Positions 38,501 through 50,500 of a stretch of DNA of 64,000 nucleotides are shown here, in pieces. The stretch is from assembly GCA_002633005.1 (NCBI GenBank), contig NMRA01000127.1, forward strand, positions 566,438-630,437, read 5' to 3'. Position 1 is the stretch's first letter, and each line of letters opens with the position of its first letter. The position numbers were made by a program, and so were the translations under genes. The notes beneath the pieces were generated by a model. It was not told the DNA's origin, made no database searches, and saw nothing but the letters and a program-made list of their open reading frames with translations. Source of the DNA: Phoronis australis (Eukaryota; Phoronida; Phoronidae).

Positions 38501-41500
38501 ATGCTGAACAAATTCGTTGAATTTCTGCTTGAAATTCAGTATCCAAAATTTTGATGACCGTTTCGAACTGGAGAATTTTTACCCTAAACCTTAAAGTATA
38601 TGCTCTGTGAGAACTAAATTAACAACACAAAAGTTGTTCCTCTGAAAATAGTTTTCTGATGACGTAATTGGCATTTTTTGACTTATAAATTAGATGAAGG
38701 CTTCAGAGCAAGTTAGTTCAGAATGTACATTCTGTGATCTTTGTGTGCATAGTACAACATGTGCCGGGTGAACCCTTTTACGCAGGGACGTTGACTGGTC
38801 ATGGGAGATAACTCCTATTGCTGTTAGGGATACACCTTCTTTATGTGCAAATCATCCAGGAGGACAATTCCCTTCCAAGCGGTGTGGGGTGCCTATGCAC
38901 ATTCAAAATTCCACCGTACCTAGGCAATTCTAAGAGCTCAACTCCTAACCATGAAGCCATGTTACCGAGTGAAACACAACCAGAACGTCTCCTCCGACGC
39001 GTTCCTTAGTAGAGCTCCCTTCCTCAAAAACACCTTTGCACATTGTTTCATGAAGTCAAAAGTGTGCCGGTGTGGCAGCAGCATTGGCTAGTCTTGGATA
39101 ACAAAATGCGCATCACGTATCCACGTCGTGCATCAATGGAACATTTTTAGGAAACGAATTTTGAAATTTCCTGTAACGTAGTCCCATGATAGTTCACTGT
39201 ATTCAGTGCATGCTACAAGTTTACAACAACATTCCGGACATATCATATTTTACTAGTAATAAAATGAATATGTTGCTAGTGTAAGGAAACATGTTTTTAA
39301 TTTTACGTGAAGATGAACGGTATTTCAAAGCCAAACTTGAGACCAGCACTAGTAGTACTGATGGAAGCCACCAACCATGCTCCAGTGCAACTTGCTGACA
39401 TGAGAAACAGACTAGCTCAGCAGCCACATTGCTAAAATTACCCTCGGTTGTGTTCCAGCCTTGTGATTACACTAATCGGCTAACTGCTTATAATCCACTG
39501 ATGCTTCTATTTTTGTTTGCCAAGAAATTATGCAGAGTTGCAATTTGCTTCTTGTCTGACTGGGTTGATACATTCCATGGTGCGATTTGGCGATTGAGTA
39601 ACATAAACATCAGATTGGCGCATAATGTGACAAGAACTGCTCTAGTTTTTTTGATTGATAGGTTTTCTGGTTTTTTTTTTTGGTTTTTTTTTTGTGGAAT
39701 CGTGGCATTGTGTTGATTGGCTTCAGCTAATCGGATTGAATGTGGTCATGACATGACAGATGCATAACTTTTCTGTTTGTTTTACCCTATTATGTTTCAT
39801 GTGAACACAGATGTATAACTTTCTGTTTGTTATACCCTATTATGTGTCACATGCAAGCCAGCAATAAAATTCTTCAGCTGAGGGCTCAATATTATGGATT
39901 CGCAATTGAACTCTTTTTTCAAATGTTTTATCAGAAATGATTTCTACTTTTCTTTGAACAATGTAGTTGTTACTGTCTAAACAACATTTGGTAACTTTTT
40001 GAGCATTTGGGTGAGGTAACAAACTTCGGAAAATTAGAAAAAGGGCAATTTTGTAATTATCTTTCCCAAATTGAAGACTTTTAACTAAGAACTTCTATGA
40101 GTTATTGTAGTAACAGCCAACTTCCTCTATAGGTTCTGTAAGGTCAGTGAACTGAAAACCTGCATAGGGTCTTTTGAACCTTGTTTGCACTTCAGCTGTG
40201 TAACACCACATGGCAGCATTGGAAGTTGAGTCTAATAAACACTTAAGTGTTGATAAATCCTGTTAGCAGCTCTGTATACTTACATCATCATGTTCACTTG
40301 TCTTTTGTAAGATGATGAGCTGTCTTGGCTTGGGTAACAGAAATAGTCAGGTTTATTATGTAACCATTTGGCTAAAACACATACCCAACCTGCCCTGTAA
40401 TATCACATTACTCTTTGGGCCATTTTCACTTACATGGGTTTTTTAGAACCAGTCTGGTGCCCAATTTTCAGAGAAGAAAACTGGTTATCAGGCCCTGTAA
40501 ATGACTGTCACTTTACTCTGTTGGAGCATATCAAGTTTGGCCCCGTGCAACAGTGGTGCTCTCCCCAGTAGCCTGATATTGCTCTCGTCGGGACTTGGTC
40601 CATATTTGTACTTTAGGGTATGTGTGTGTGTAACAAACCTTTTGTACCCACAATTCACTGTGGGTTGTGTTTTCCTGCTTCCATAGCACAATCTTGCCAA
40701 ACTGGCGAGGCACTTGATTGAATACACACCTCGCTTTCATCTCTTCAAAACACCTACTACAAACAACACTATAGGAAGTGGGTAAATCTGGTAACACTTT
40801 AATGTTTTCCAATGATGTGTTCAGTTCTGCTGATGATGTCTGCTTAGCATTTTGCTGGTAGACCTTTCCTAATGCATAATATCTGGGTTATTGTCAAAGC
40901 TGGATTCCAGCACGGCTGCAGTAGCTGACTTCAAGCCTATCCAGGTAGTATCCTACAAGCTTGAACTGAGTTCAGCGGGAGTACCCCAAGCTTCACTAGG
41001 GCACACACCCCAAGTTGCTGTTGCTGAGTTTTGTGTTTCTAAACCTGGGAAGAACCGGTAAACATCCCAAAAAGCCCAGGGTGTCCGCAACATGTGTCCA
41101 CGTCCTGATGAATTTCTGCTTATTTTATTTGACATATCTTTCCAAGGAAGGTTTTTGAGCACTTGCTTGTTGGGTTTTTCTTCTGAATTCTACACGTTCA
41201 ACTGTCTGCATTTACGATACACTTCCAAGTTAACAGAGGTCAACGCCCTCCTTAGAATTGTAATCACATTCACTTTTAATTACCTGTGTTGTTTCACTTG
41301 GCTAATGATGTCCACGAATTTTCATCTCAATTTAAATGCCGCACGTATTTTTGAACAAAATTTTGGCCATATGAGCAACGAAACCAAACTTTATTCGTGA
41401 TACAAATTAACGCCTGATTCATTGTTAAAGTTTGGCTAGACATAAACAGCCATGAGTATGAAATGTGTATTTTTAATAAATGTGAATTTGAGTGTCTGAT

Positions 41501-44500
41501 TAGTACGTTTTTGTATTTCAAGTAGGTTAAACACTTTGAAGCACTTAAGAGCAAGCACATGAAATTTTGTTTTTGTCAAATTTTTCATCATGTCAATCAT
41601 CAGATATTCTAATCGTATGATATATGAGGCAATATCTTAACTTATGACAAGGTTGTTGCACTACAGCTCGTGGGGGGGGGAGTATTCTTCAACAGCTAAA
41701 AACACCTGGTCATGTAACTGGTGAATCAGCGGACACCAGTGTCGTTGCCTAGGGAGTTGTGTGGATGGGTACAGGGATGCAATTGAAAACTTGTTCGACT
41801 TTCTTATTTTGATACGAGTCCTTTTAAAGTCTTTTCAGTTTATTATCGAATGGGAGCATTCATAAATGCGTGCCTGGGAAGTGATTGATATATGTTATAT
41901 ACATTTTGATGATTTGTAAAAAAATCCCCCAACAGAGTTCGTTTCGCATTGAATTTATCGCATTTCCCGCCACAAACCAAGTGTTGCTACTGATGGGATC
42001 AATACAGTGTTTCAGTTTTAATCCTGTCAATCAATAATACCATCTTGTTGCGTTACGTAAGGTCTTTCCAATTACCGTACAGGTATCCCCAGTCTAGTCA
42101 GCACAGGTTATTGCCCTGATGCAGAACTGTTATGGCCATCTGTTGTGATCGTGGATTTACTGTAGACACTATTCTCTCTGCAAAAAATGTACTGTCACAT
42201 TGGTGATCATGAAAGACATTTAATGTAAACAGCACGCTTCACAATTAGCATTTTACCTCCTTTGGTCAATGCATTTTCAAAGTTTTGCTATTTTCATAGT
42301 TTTCAATTCACTTTATATGCTGTTGCGTGTATCGTGCAAAATTTTACAAATATTTCCATTTTATTTTAGCGTCGTGCTCTTGGTCGAGGTGTTGGATTGG
42401 TCAACTTGGCAATGGCATGCAACATGCATACTAACCTGTGCATTAGAGAAATAATGTTCTTTATCCCGGTTTACTTTTAGATAAACCCCGGCAGTAAAGC
42501 GCTCCATAGTGGACTAAAAATTGGTGATATCGTGGAATCCATCAATGGTGACAAGACCCAGGGGTTAATGCACAATGAAGCGCTGAAAATAATTAAAAGT
42601 GCACCGAACACGTTGGAGCTCGGTCTTCGAAAGGAGTGAGTATATGCTGTATCTGTTGTTTTGTGTGAGCTTATTTTTGAGAGATTGACATCTGAAGCCT
42701 GCCGCACACTGCAGCACATGACTTGTCTCAACTCCACATGAAGGCTAAACTCTAAAGTCTTCACTACATGATTGCAGTTAACTAATACATACCCCATCAA
42801 AACAATAGTCACATAACGGAATCACTGATGTTTGGTTGGATAATATGGGATTGGTTGAGTGCTAAGTAAATACATAATGTCCTGGTAATTTCCAAAAGAG
42901 CACATCCAAGAATCATTTGAGTTTTAGAAAGTTCCCATGAATCATTTTGTATCCTTGTCGCGGGATACACATCTTCCAAGTGTGACCAATGAGATATCAT
43001 AATTATTGGTTTTTAAAAAGACTGTTGACATTTTTCAAGTTTATCCCTTGTTAAAAAGAACTGCATGGCTTTTAGTAGTTTAAAAAGTCTCAACAAAATG
43101 GATTCTAATTGGTGTTTCCTAAACTGAAGATCAGTACTGTCGTCAGCTCAGCGCCTCAGCATAGCTTGCTCTGAAAATACAGGTGTAAAATAGTCCCTTC
43201 AAGGTTGCAGTTTGTTGCACCTGTTGGGAGCCGAGCCTTTGCGTAAAGATTGTATAAATTTCCTGATCATGTTGCTAAATTGATATGCATGCCATTGAAC
43301 ACTTCACGTCTTTGATCGTTATAAACAACAGCTGAGTACTTGCAAAGTCAGCCTTTTTGGCAATTCGTTTTCTTATAGATTGTTAATTTGTTTCCAATTT
43401 AGTGAAGTTCAGCTATTATTTAGTGCCTTCTGAAACTTGTCTGTCAGTTTTCTGCTTGAGGTAGCTGTCAACCTTTGTGTTATGTTTTGTAATTCACTTA
43501 GTGTTCACATACTGTATAAACTTTCTTCTATGTAACTTCAAGTGTTAGTTATAACAATTCTTTGGGCGCATTTTTGTGCACCAAAGATGCGTGGTATTGT
43601 TTTCATCGATTCCAACTGTGAGGCAAATCTTCGTTGCCAATTTCCTGGCATTTTGATTTTTGATGCTTTTGGCAGTTTTGAACATCAGTTTCTGTTTAAT
43701 GCGTTTGTCAGTTAGCGTTAAATTTTGCACACTTTTTTGTGGTCTGTTGACCGTATCAGAGTTTTGATCTTCTTCTTTCGATGACAAACATTGAGGATTC
43801 CCAACGTGTCTTCATTCAAGTGTTGAAAATGAAATTATGAAGTTATTTGATGAAATGTGAAAGGTTGACTATTACCATGCCTATGGAGGCTTGATGAATT
43901 GTATATTAATGTTGCTTCTATACTTGTGCTTGGTAGGTACATTTTGTAATGTTGTATTGTAAGATGTATATATTTCCCAATGTCAGTCCCTTTTTCCTCA
44001 TTTTCAGAGAGAGTGCATTGCCTAACGGAGAAATAAACGGACTTAGTCAGACTTATTCTCCAGCCTCTCCACAGTTGGAGACAGAATTAGGTGGGTGTAG
44101 CAGCCATTTTGGATTGAAGAAATCTTTCAATAATGTTACTGTGACACATAAAAAAATTACTAGTTTGTTGCTTCCTACGCGACGAGTCGTGTATATGTGG
44201 CTGCAAACTTCAAGTAGCCAGCAAATGTGCAGAGTGTTACCCCTTTATGCTTCTTTGCAGTCTTAATCGATTCTACTTTCGCCTTCTAATTCTGGTTTTG
44301 TCGTTGTCTCTTTTCCCGTTTGTAATCTTGTGCTTTCTTTCCTGTCTTAACTGTAACCCACTTTCTTGTGTCATTTCGCTTTCCATCTGCTCTCGCTCAC
44401 TAAAAATCTTGCTTGTTGACACAACACAGGAAACATGGAACAATGGCGCACCAAGTCGCCGACACCTCCCAATGTTCCTCCTAAGCCCAAAAAGTGGATC

Positions 44501-47500
44501 CCCGTTCGGGGTACACCAAAAAAATGGTCACCTCCATCGGGTAGCCATTGGGCACCACCACCACTGCCACCTACAGCCAACGATAGCAACCAATGGACAC
44601 CGCCTCCGCCACCATCTCGAATCTATAGAGCAGCACCAACTGCGGCTGGTCAGTGTATGCACGAGGCATGTCCCATTGCCATCACAGAATGGTGTTTGGT
44701 CAAGTTGTTCGAATTGTGTAGTTGGACGCCATCTTATGAGTTATCAGGCATATCATAGGAACATTGTTTTGCCATTACACGCATTCTACTCTGAATAATA
44801 TACCTAACCCATTGTTTTGCCATAACTCACATTCCACATTGCTGAATAATATACTAAAGTCGTTGCGCTTCCATTTCTTACTGACTTCTAGCTCATTGAG
44901 TGTTGTATGATTAACCATCTTTGTTCTAACCTTAAGCTCTCTCCATTGTCATTTTGATTCTGGGCAACCCTTCGAGAACACTCTGCATATTTCACTATCA
45001 TTTGTTCTGATAAACATTCAGCAACAGTCAATTGGCGTTGTATGACACTTCTTAAGTTGCTGTTAAGTTGCTGCCTTTATGTGTTTATGATTTGATTTGA
45101 GAGCCGTTTTATAAAGGTTGATAAACCAAATATTTCGTAATGGTCCACTGTCAACATGTGTGAGGTGACGTCATAGTTTTTGCCTGTAGAAATCAGCTAT
45201 AGATCCTGACATGCCTCCTGCATTAGTTCTACAAATTTGAAGATATATATTAGGGATTTCCATAAGGGGTCCCCACCAACATAAAATCCCCACTGGAACT
45301 CTTTTGGAAACGAGGACTGATAAGTCCCCGAAATGGTATTTCTGCCTCAGGACAAAGGCATGGTAAGTGTAGTCCTTGGTTTAAGATATTAAGTTTGACG
45401 ATGGCAATGCAGCTGGTACCAAACTACTCTTATAGTGGCCAAGCTGCAGATGGAATGAAACTCAGCTGGTATTTCAAGTTAACCCCAATTAAAGTCTAGG
45501 TAGGGGACTGAGACAGATCACCATCTCCGATGCCAACACCACTGAATTGAATTTTGTAGTCTCAAGTGCAGTCACTTACTGCCTCTTACAGCGCTTGTGA
45601 AGCCTGCTGCTGAATGGTGGTGCTGCACTAGTTTACCAATGCGCCCTGCCACTTTTTTCTGAAAGAGACCCTAGAGGCCTGGTTGGGACACTGGACACAA
45701 ATCTTTGATAATGTCCTCAATCCTAAAAAGAAATTTGAATTGCGATTCTGTTCTTGTAGTCAGATTCACTAAAGCTAGTCATTTGTGAGACAATGGTGCC
45801 TGGTGGTGAGGTACCTTGGCTTTGACACTGAAAAGTCAGCTTTTTGGATGTTTACATACCACTTATGACCATAATTTAACAATTTGAGTGGGTGCCCAAT
45901 GGGGGGGACTCTTTTTCAAATGTTAAATGAAAAAAATTAATTTTACAGTGAACAAAGTTTTCCCCATAAAGTGCTAAGGTCGCTCTCCTCCGCATAGTAA
46001 GTTGAGAGAGACACTGTACATTCAAAATCCAGCTGAGCTGAAAAACTACGTAACGCCACTTGAGCTGTCTCTTCATAATTATACTCACCCAAGATGATAC
46101 ACGAGAGGACTTGACCGCTTAGTCCCTGCGATGGGGAAGCCAACCCTGCCCATTCCCATCCCTTCAGTGACCTCTAATTTGACTCTTAAAGTCCTGTGCT
46201 TGCGATAAAGTTTCCTCAAATTAGAACACAATGTGGTAGAACAGTAAAAATTAAATGTTACCAAAACTTTGAACAAGAGTAAACAACAAGGCAATTTTAC
46301 TTTATTATTTGAAAATCGTATACAGTATGGCTGTAGTCTACAAACATGCGATGACATTTTGAACATTTTTGTCAATACATTGAGCGTTTGAAAAATGAAA
46401 AAATGACAATTTTGGCCATTATTTTTGTTTGTGTTTGAGGAAACAGCTCCGTACTCACAAGTCCTCGCCACAAACTGCTACTTAGTGAACGCAAATGCAA
46501 CTGTTGTGTATGTTTTTGGAAACTATGTTTCCTTGCATTGTCATTTATTTTGTTATCTAATGACTGCACACGCTTTACTTCGTAGTAGCATATATTTTCA
46601 CATTGCATGTTTAGGTGCACCATTTAGACGGGAGTACCAACCGGCTCCACTAGGTGGAGTTCCCACCACCATGACCAGCTCAGTAGGGACAGGTGAGTGT
46701 GGCGTCACAATGCAATGTTTGTGGTGGACAACAGCTTCATGTATAAGACAGTGCGTAGTGTGAAATCCATTGTTTTGTCACGCCTCCAACTAGAGAAATG
46801 GAATCTTGTTTATTCAAGCGAATAGTGCTTTTTTGATTGAGAAGTATATTTTTGTCAAGAAACGAGTCTCAGTAGTGGTAGTTCTTGTACTTAGGGATAC
46901 TGGACTTAAATGCTTTGCACACATTTTGCTTGTTTTGTGTTTTTGGAAATAGAAGAGACTACTTGTGTGGGGCGTTCACAATCACGTTCGCCTCATAAAA
47001 TATCCCAAGCAGAATCCCTCTAGAATTGCTATTTTTCTAAATTGAGCCTTCCTCTAGTTGTGCTTCTTAGCTTTATGTGAGTCGTTTTGTTGTACAGTTC
47101 ATGATAAAACTGATCAGATGAGATATCACTTCCCTGTCATGATGGCAGTTTCTGTTAACAGCGAAAATGACTTGTTGTGATCATTATGGTGGCAAACTCT
47201 TATTACAGAGTGGCTTAGCCACCTTGCTAACTTTCCCGTTAATTCACTATCGCACAAATTCACCATTATGCTTGAAAACGAGGCGTTGTGTCTAAACTAC
47301 AAAGTCTTCTGCATGTTTGGTTCACGGTGTTTTCACTTTTGCGTTGTTCAAAATTGATGCTGAAGAGAGATGTCTCCTAAACAACAATGCACAACAATCA
47401 TCTTTTGTAACGTTTCCAAAGTGTCCAAGTAGAGAATGCCTCTTCAATCTCAGTCATGAGGGGAGTTACTCTGTCAACGAAATCGGCTTCTGGCCAGCTA

Positions 47501-50500
47501 CATGACTGGGAATTCTGAGTCATTTTGTCTGTCCGTTTGGTGTGAATTGTATATCATTGGAACATTTGTAACAATCATGAGCACTGTCAGCAATGGCCTA
47601 TAATGCTTTTATTGGTGGTAATTGGGAGTGTTTCACCAGCGAAAGGTCTGAATCATTGGTTGGGGATAGCAGGCTATTTCGTGTAATAACCAGATGTGAG
47701 CTGTCTGCGAGTAGTTACACCATTAGACATGTTACGGCATTTCATTGGGGATTTTGTTTTCGCACAGTAGAGAGCTCGCAACCCGCCGGGCAAGATTCAC
47801 CCCCGCTCAGCCCGAGCATCGTGTCTGCTTTTGCTGTCGCCAGAGAGCTTAAGCAAAAGACCGCGAGAGTACCGACTCTCGCGCACTACGAGACCGTGAC
47901 AGCGGAACACCATGGTAACAAGCATTGCATCATGGGAGTTGGCCGCCTGTTCAGCTTGCTCTCCAAACTCGTTAATCTTGTCTTTCCTCTGCTCTGTGTT
48001 GGCTCATAAAATGTTGATTACTGAGGTTCCCAGCCTACTGACAACCCCACTTCGTTTAACAGAATCTCCAGGATTTAAGCACAGCCTAACCCTGGAGCCA
48101 TAGGTTTTACATACTCTTAACAGTGAGCATGTGTCTTCAACTACAGAAATTGCTGACTTCCTTCAGCAATGTAACCATCACAGTTAACGAATTTATTTGT
48201 TTTCCTAGCTCACATTTTCTGTGTTTTCTGTTTTTGTCTCACGTACTCGTCAGCAAGTCTTTAATTTCACCTGTTTTCTTACTGAAAGCCTTGAGGGTAC
48301 CCAGACTTTTACAAATAATATTTTGTCCTGCATTGAAACAATGAAACAGAGCAGTGCCCTTGCTACAAAATGAGAAACTGCCGTGCAAAACAGTGGAGAG
48401 ACTCTTTCTCTTTCTCTGTTGGTAAGAAAAGAACCTGGAATGGCTGTGCAAAAAGGAAATTATTCACAACGAGTAGAAAGTCTTTTTGCAAAGTCGGGGC
48501 ACTCCGACCTCCAATACGTTGTTGCTATGAAATTTTACCGGTTTTGGAAACAAATAATTGTCGTAATGTCTTCTCAACTTTTTGCAAGGGATTCTGGCAT
48601 GTTGTGAATGCCAGCAGTTTTCAAAATGCACAAGGACGTGAGGCAATAAATCATCATTTCTGGGCCGTGTTGTGTATAGAATTGGGGAGATTTTAACATA
48701 ACTGCATAGTGGTTGGTGGGTAGTGGGTGTGGTCTGACAATTTTTTAATCTATTTTTCGTGTTATGATGAGTGTTGTTTGGCAGAATGTGTTTATGTCAA
48801 TTTCGAGCAATCTAAATTATGGACATTTGGCATTAATACAATTGTAACATTCCTGTTGCTTATGAGCAACGTTGGAAGCTTCGAACGAACCCTTGTGAAT
48901 AACGCCTACAAATGACAAATACTTTTGGAAGGCTGGAAGTGAATCTCGACCATTCTGTCCATCTGGTTTTGGGCCTGAGTGAATGGTTTTAAAATGAGTT
49001 ATTGTGTGATATTTCTTTTTGGTTTCTTGCCTGTTATAGCAAGTTGTCTTTTAACTGTATAGAGGGACAACCTCCCAAAATCACATGTGGATGTTGTTTT
49101 GCACTCTTATTTTGCTTGCTGTAGTTTTAGTTGTTGCTTTGATATTCTGGAACATGAGTGATTCTTTTACAAACTTTCAACTTTTCTGTATATTTGTTTA
49201 TCTAAGCTTTTTTTAAGTGCAATCACTAAGTTTTTTAAGTCGTAAATATTTTTGAACTTTAGTTAAAATGTATTTTGTTTGTGCTACACAGATCACTTTG
49301 CACTGGTTTATTTAGAAATGTTTCATTATTTTACGGCTTCTTCAGATGTTGTCATGTGCCAAAAATTGCAGGTTTTGTCAAACTTCTCAAAAATTGAAAA
49401 TCTGTGGTTCGATTGAAGATACCACGGATGGAGCAGGAGAGTCAATCATGTACATTCTCCATTCCGTTGCAACATTTGCGTTACAATTTTGATATATTTT
49501 GACTTGTTTCACCCGTTTTCCATATTTCAAATCTATGTTACGCACAAGCAATTGGATTATTTTAGAAACCGTAAAATAGTTGTTTTTTTTTTCTACCAAG
49601 ACGTCTGCTTCACAGCTCTGTACCCCCACTGTGTTTTCACTGCTGTCACTCTCTGTGTATGTTAGATACCCTCCCACAGTCACCCACCCGACCTAGCCGG
49701 GGCATGAACATATTCATGAAGCAGCAGTCGCGGCTCAACAAGGAGGAGGCTGGTCAACTCCAAGGTCAGTTATCATCTAGCAACCAGCCAGATCAGTGTG
49801 CCGAACCTGGTCTAAAAGCCCCACCACCACCACCGCCTGTCAGACAAAAGCCCGTCCAATCGCTGCTCTCTCCTAGCAGGCCAAGTCCACCAGTCGGGGC
49901 CCCACCTAGTAAAGCCCCGCCTACTGCCACGGGCTCCACTGTTAAGGTGGCGCCACCTGTGCCCAAAAAGACTGTATCGTCAGCGGGAGTCAAGAAGACC
50001 CCGTTCTACTTCGATACCTTCGAGAGTCAGCGTTCGTTTGTCATCGATCAAGGTATTCATACGCCTGGCATGAATCTTGAGAAGCATGACGTCTGAACCT
50101 GCATCCTGGTCACGTGACCCGCCGTCTGCGGCATCCTTCTGTGCTCAGCTGTAAATTGCTCCCTCAGCTTTACATGTCTTATGTGTTTGTTCGTCTTGCT
50201 CTGCAAGCCACCATTGAATTTTTGTTTGGTAGTTCTTAGCAATAAAATCTCGTGTTTATCCTACGTTGCCAAGCTTTATTATTGGAGTAACAGTAGTAAT
50301 GACCCCTTAACTGTCCTTAACTGTATTAAGTGCTACTTATGTTGTCTGTTTGTTTTCTACTCACTTTGGAGTAGTGAAACATTTATTTCAGTTGCATACT
50401 GTCTCTGTCTGATGTATGTTTGTTTGAATGTAGAGTTTTTGGGAGACTTGGGTGAACTGGCATTGTCGAGTAAGATCAATGTGATGCCAAAAAAAGAGTC

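Larger units (their letters stand above)
10318..42480 (+). other. Intron 1 (32.2 kb), splits the PDZ domain
   Basis: Donor gtagga after exon 1, acceptor ttacttttag before exon 2. Both strands show only scattered frames of up to 139 codons without recognisable domains. Contents: hairpin MITEs, 'CACTTATTT' repeats, a PIF/Harbinger-like MITE, a hAT-like MITE, small tandem repeats, a G-rich tract and duplication II. Alternative first exons or enhancers could lie here but cannot be recognised. Confidence 0.8.

Noticed and set aside
44247-44798. 183-codon + strand frame overlapping exon 4
   Set aside because: Shadow frame of the true exon 4. It reads through the intron and acceptor, and its peptide has no domain.
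47593-48009. 138-codon + strand frame
   Set aside because: Only its middle (47768-47914) has splice borders of the right phase; the rest is intron.
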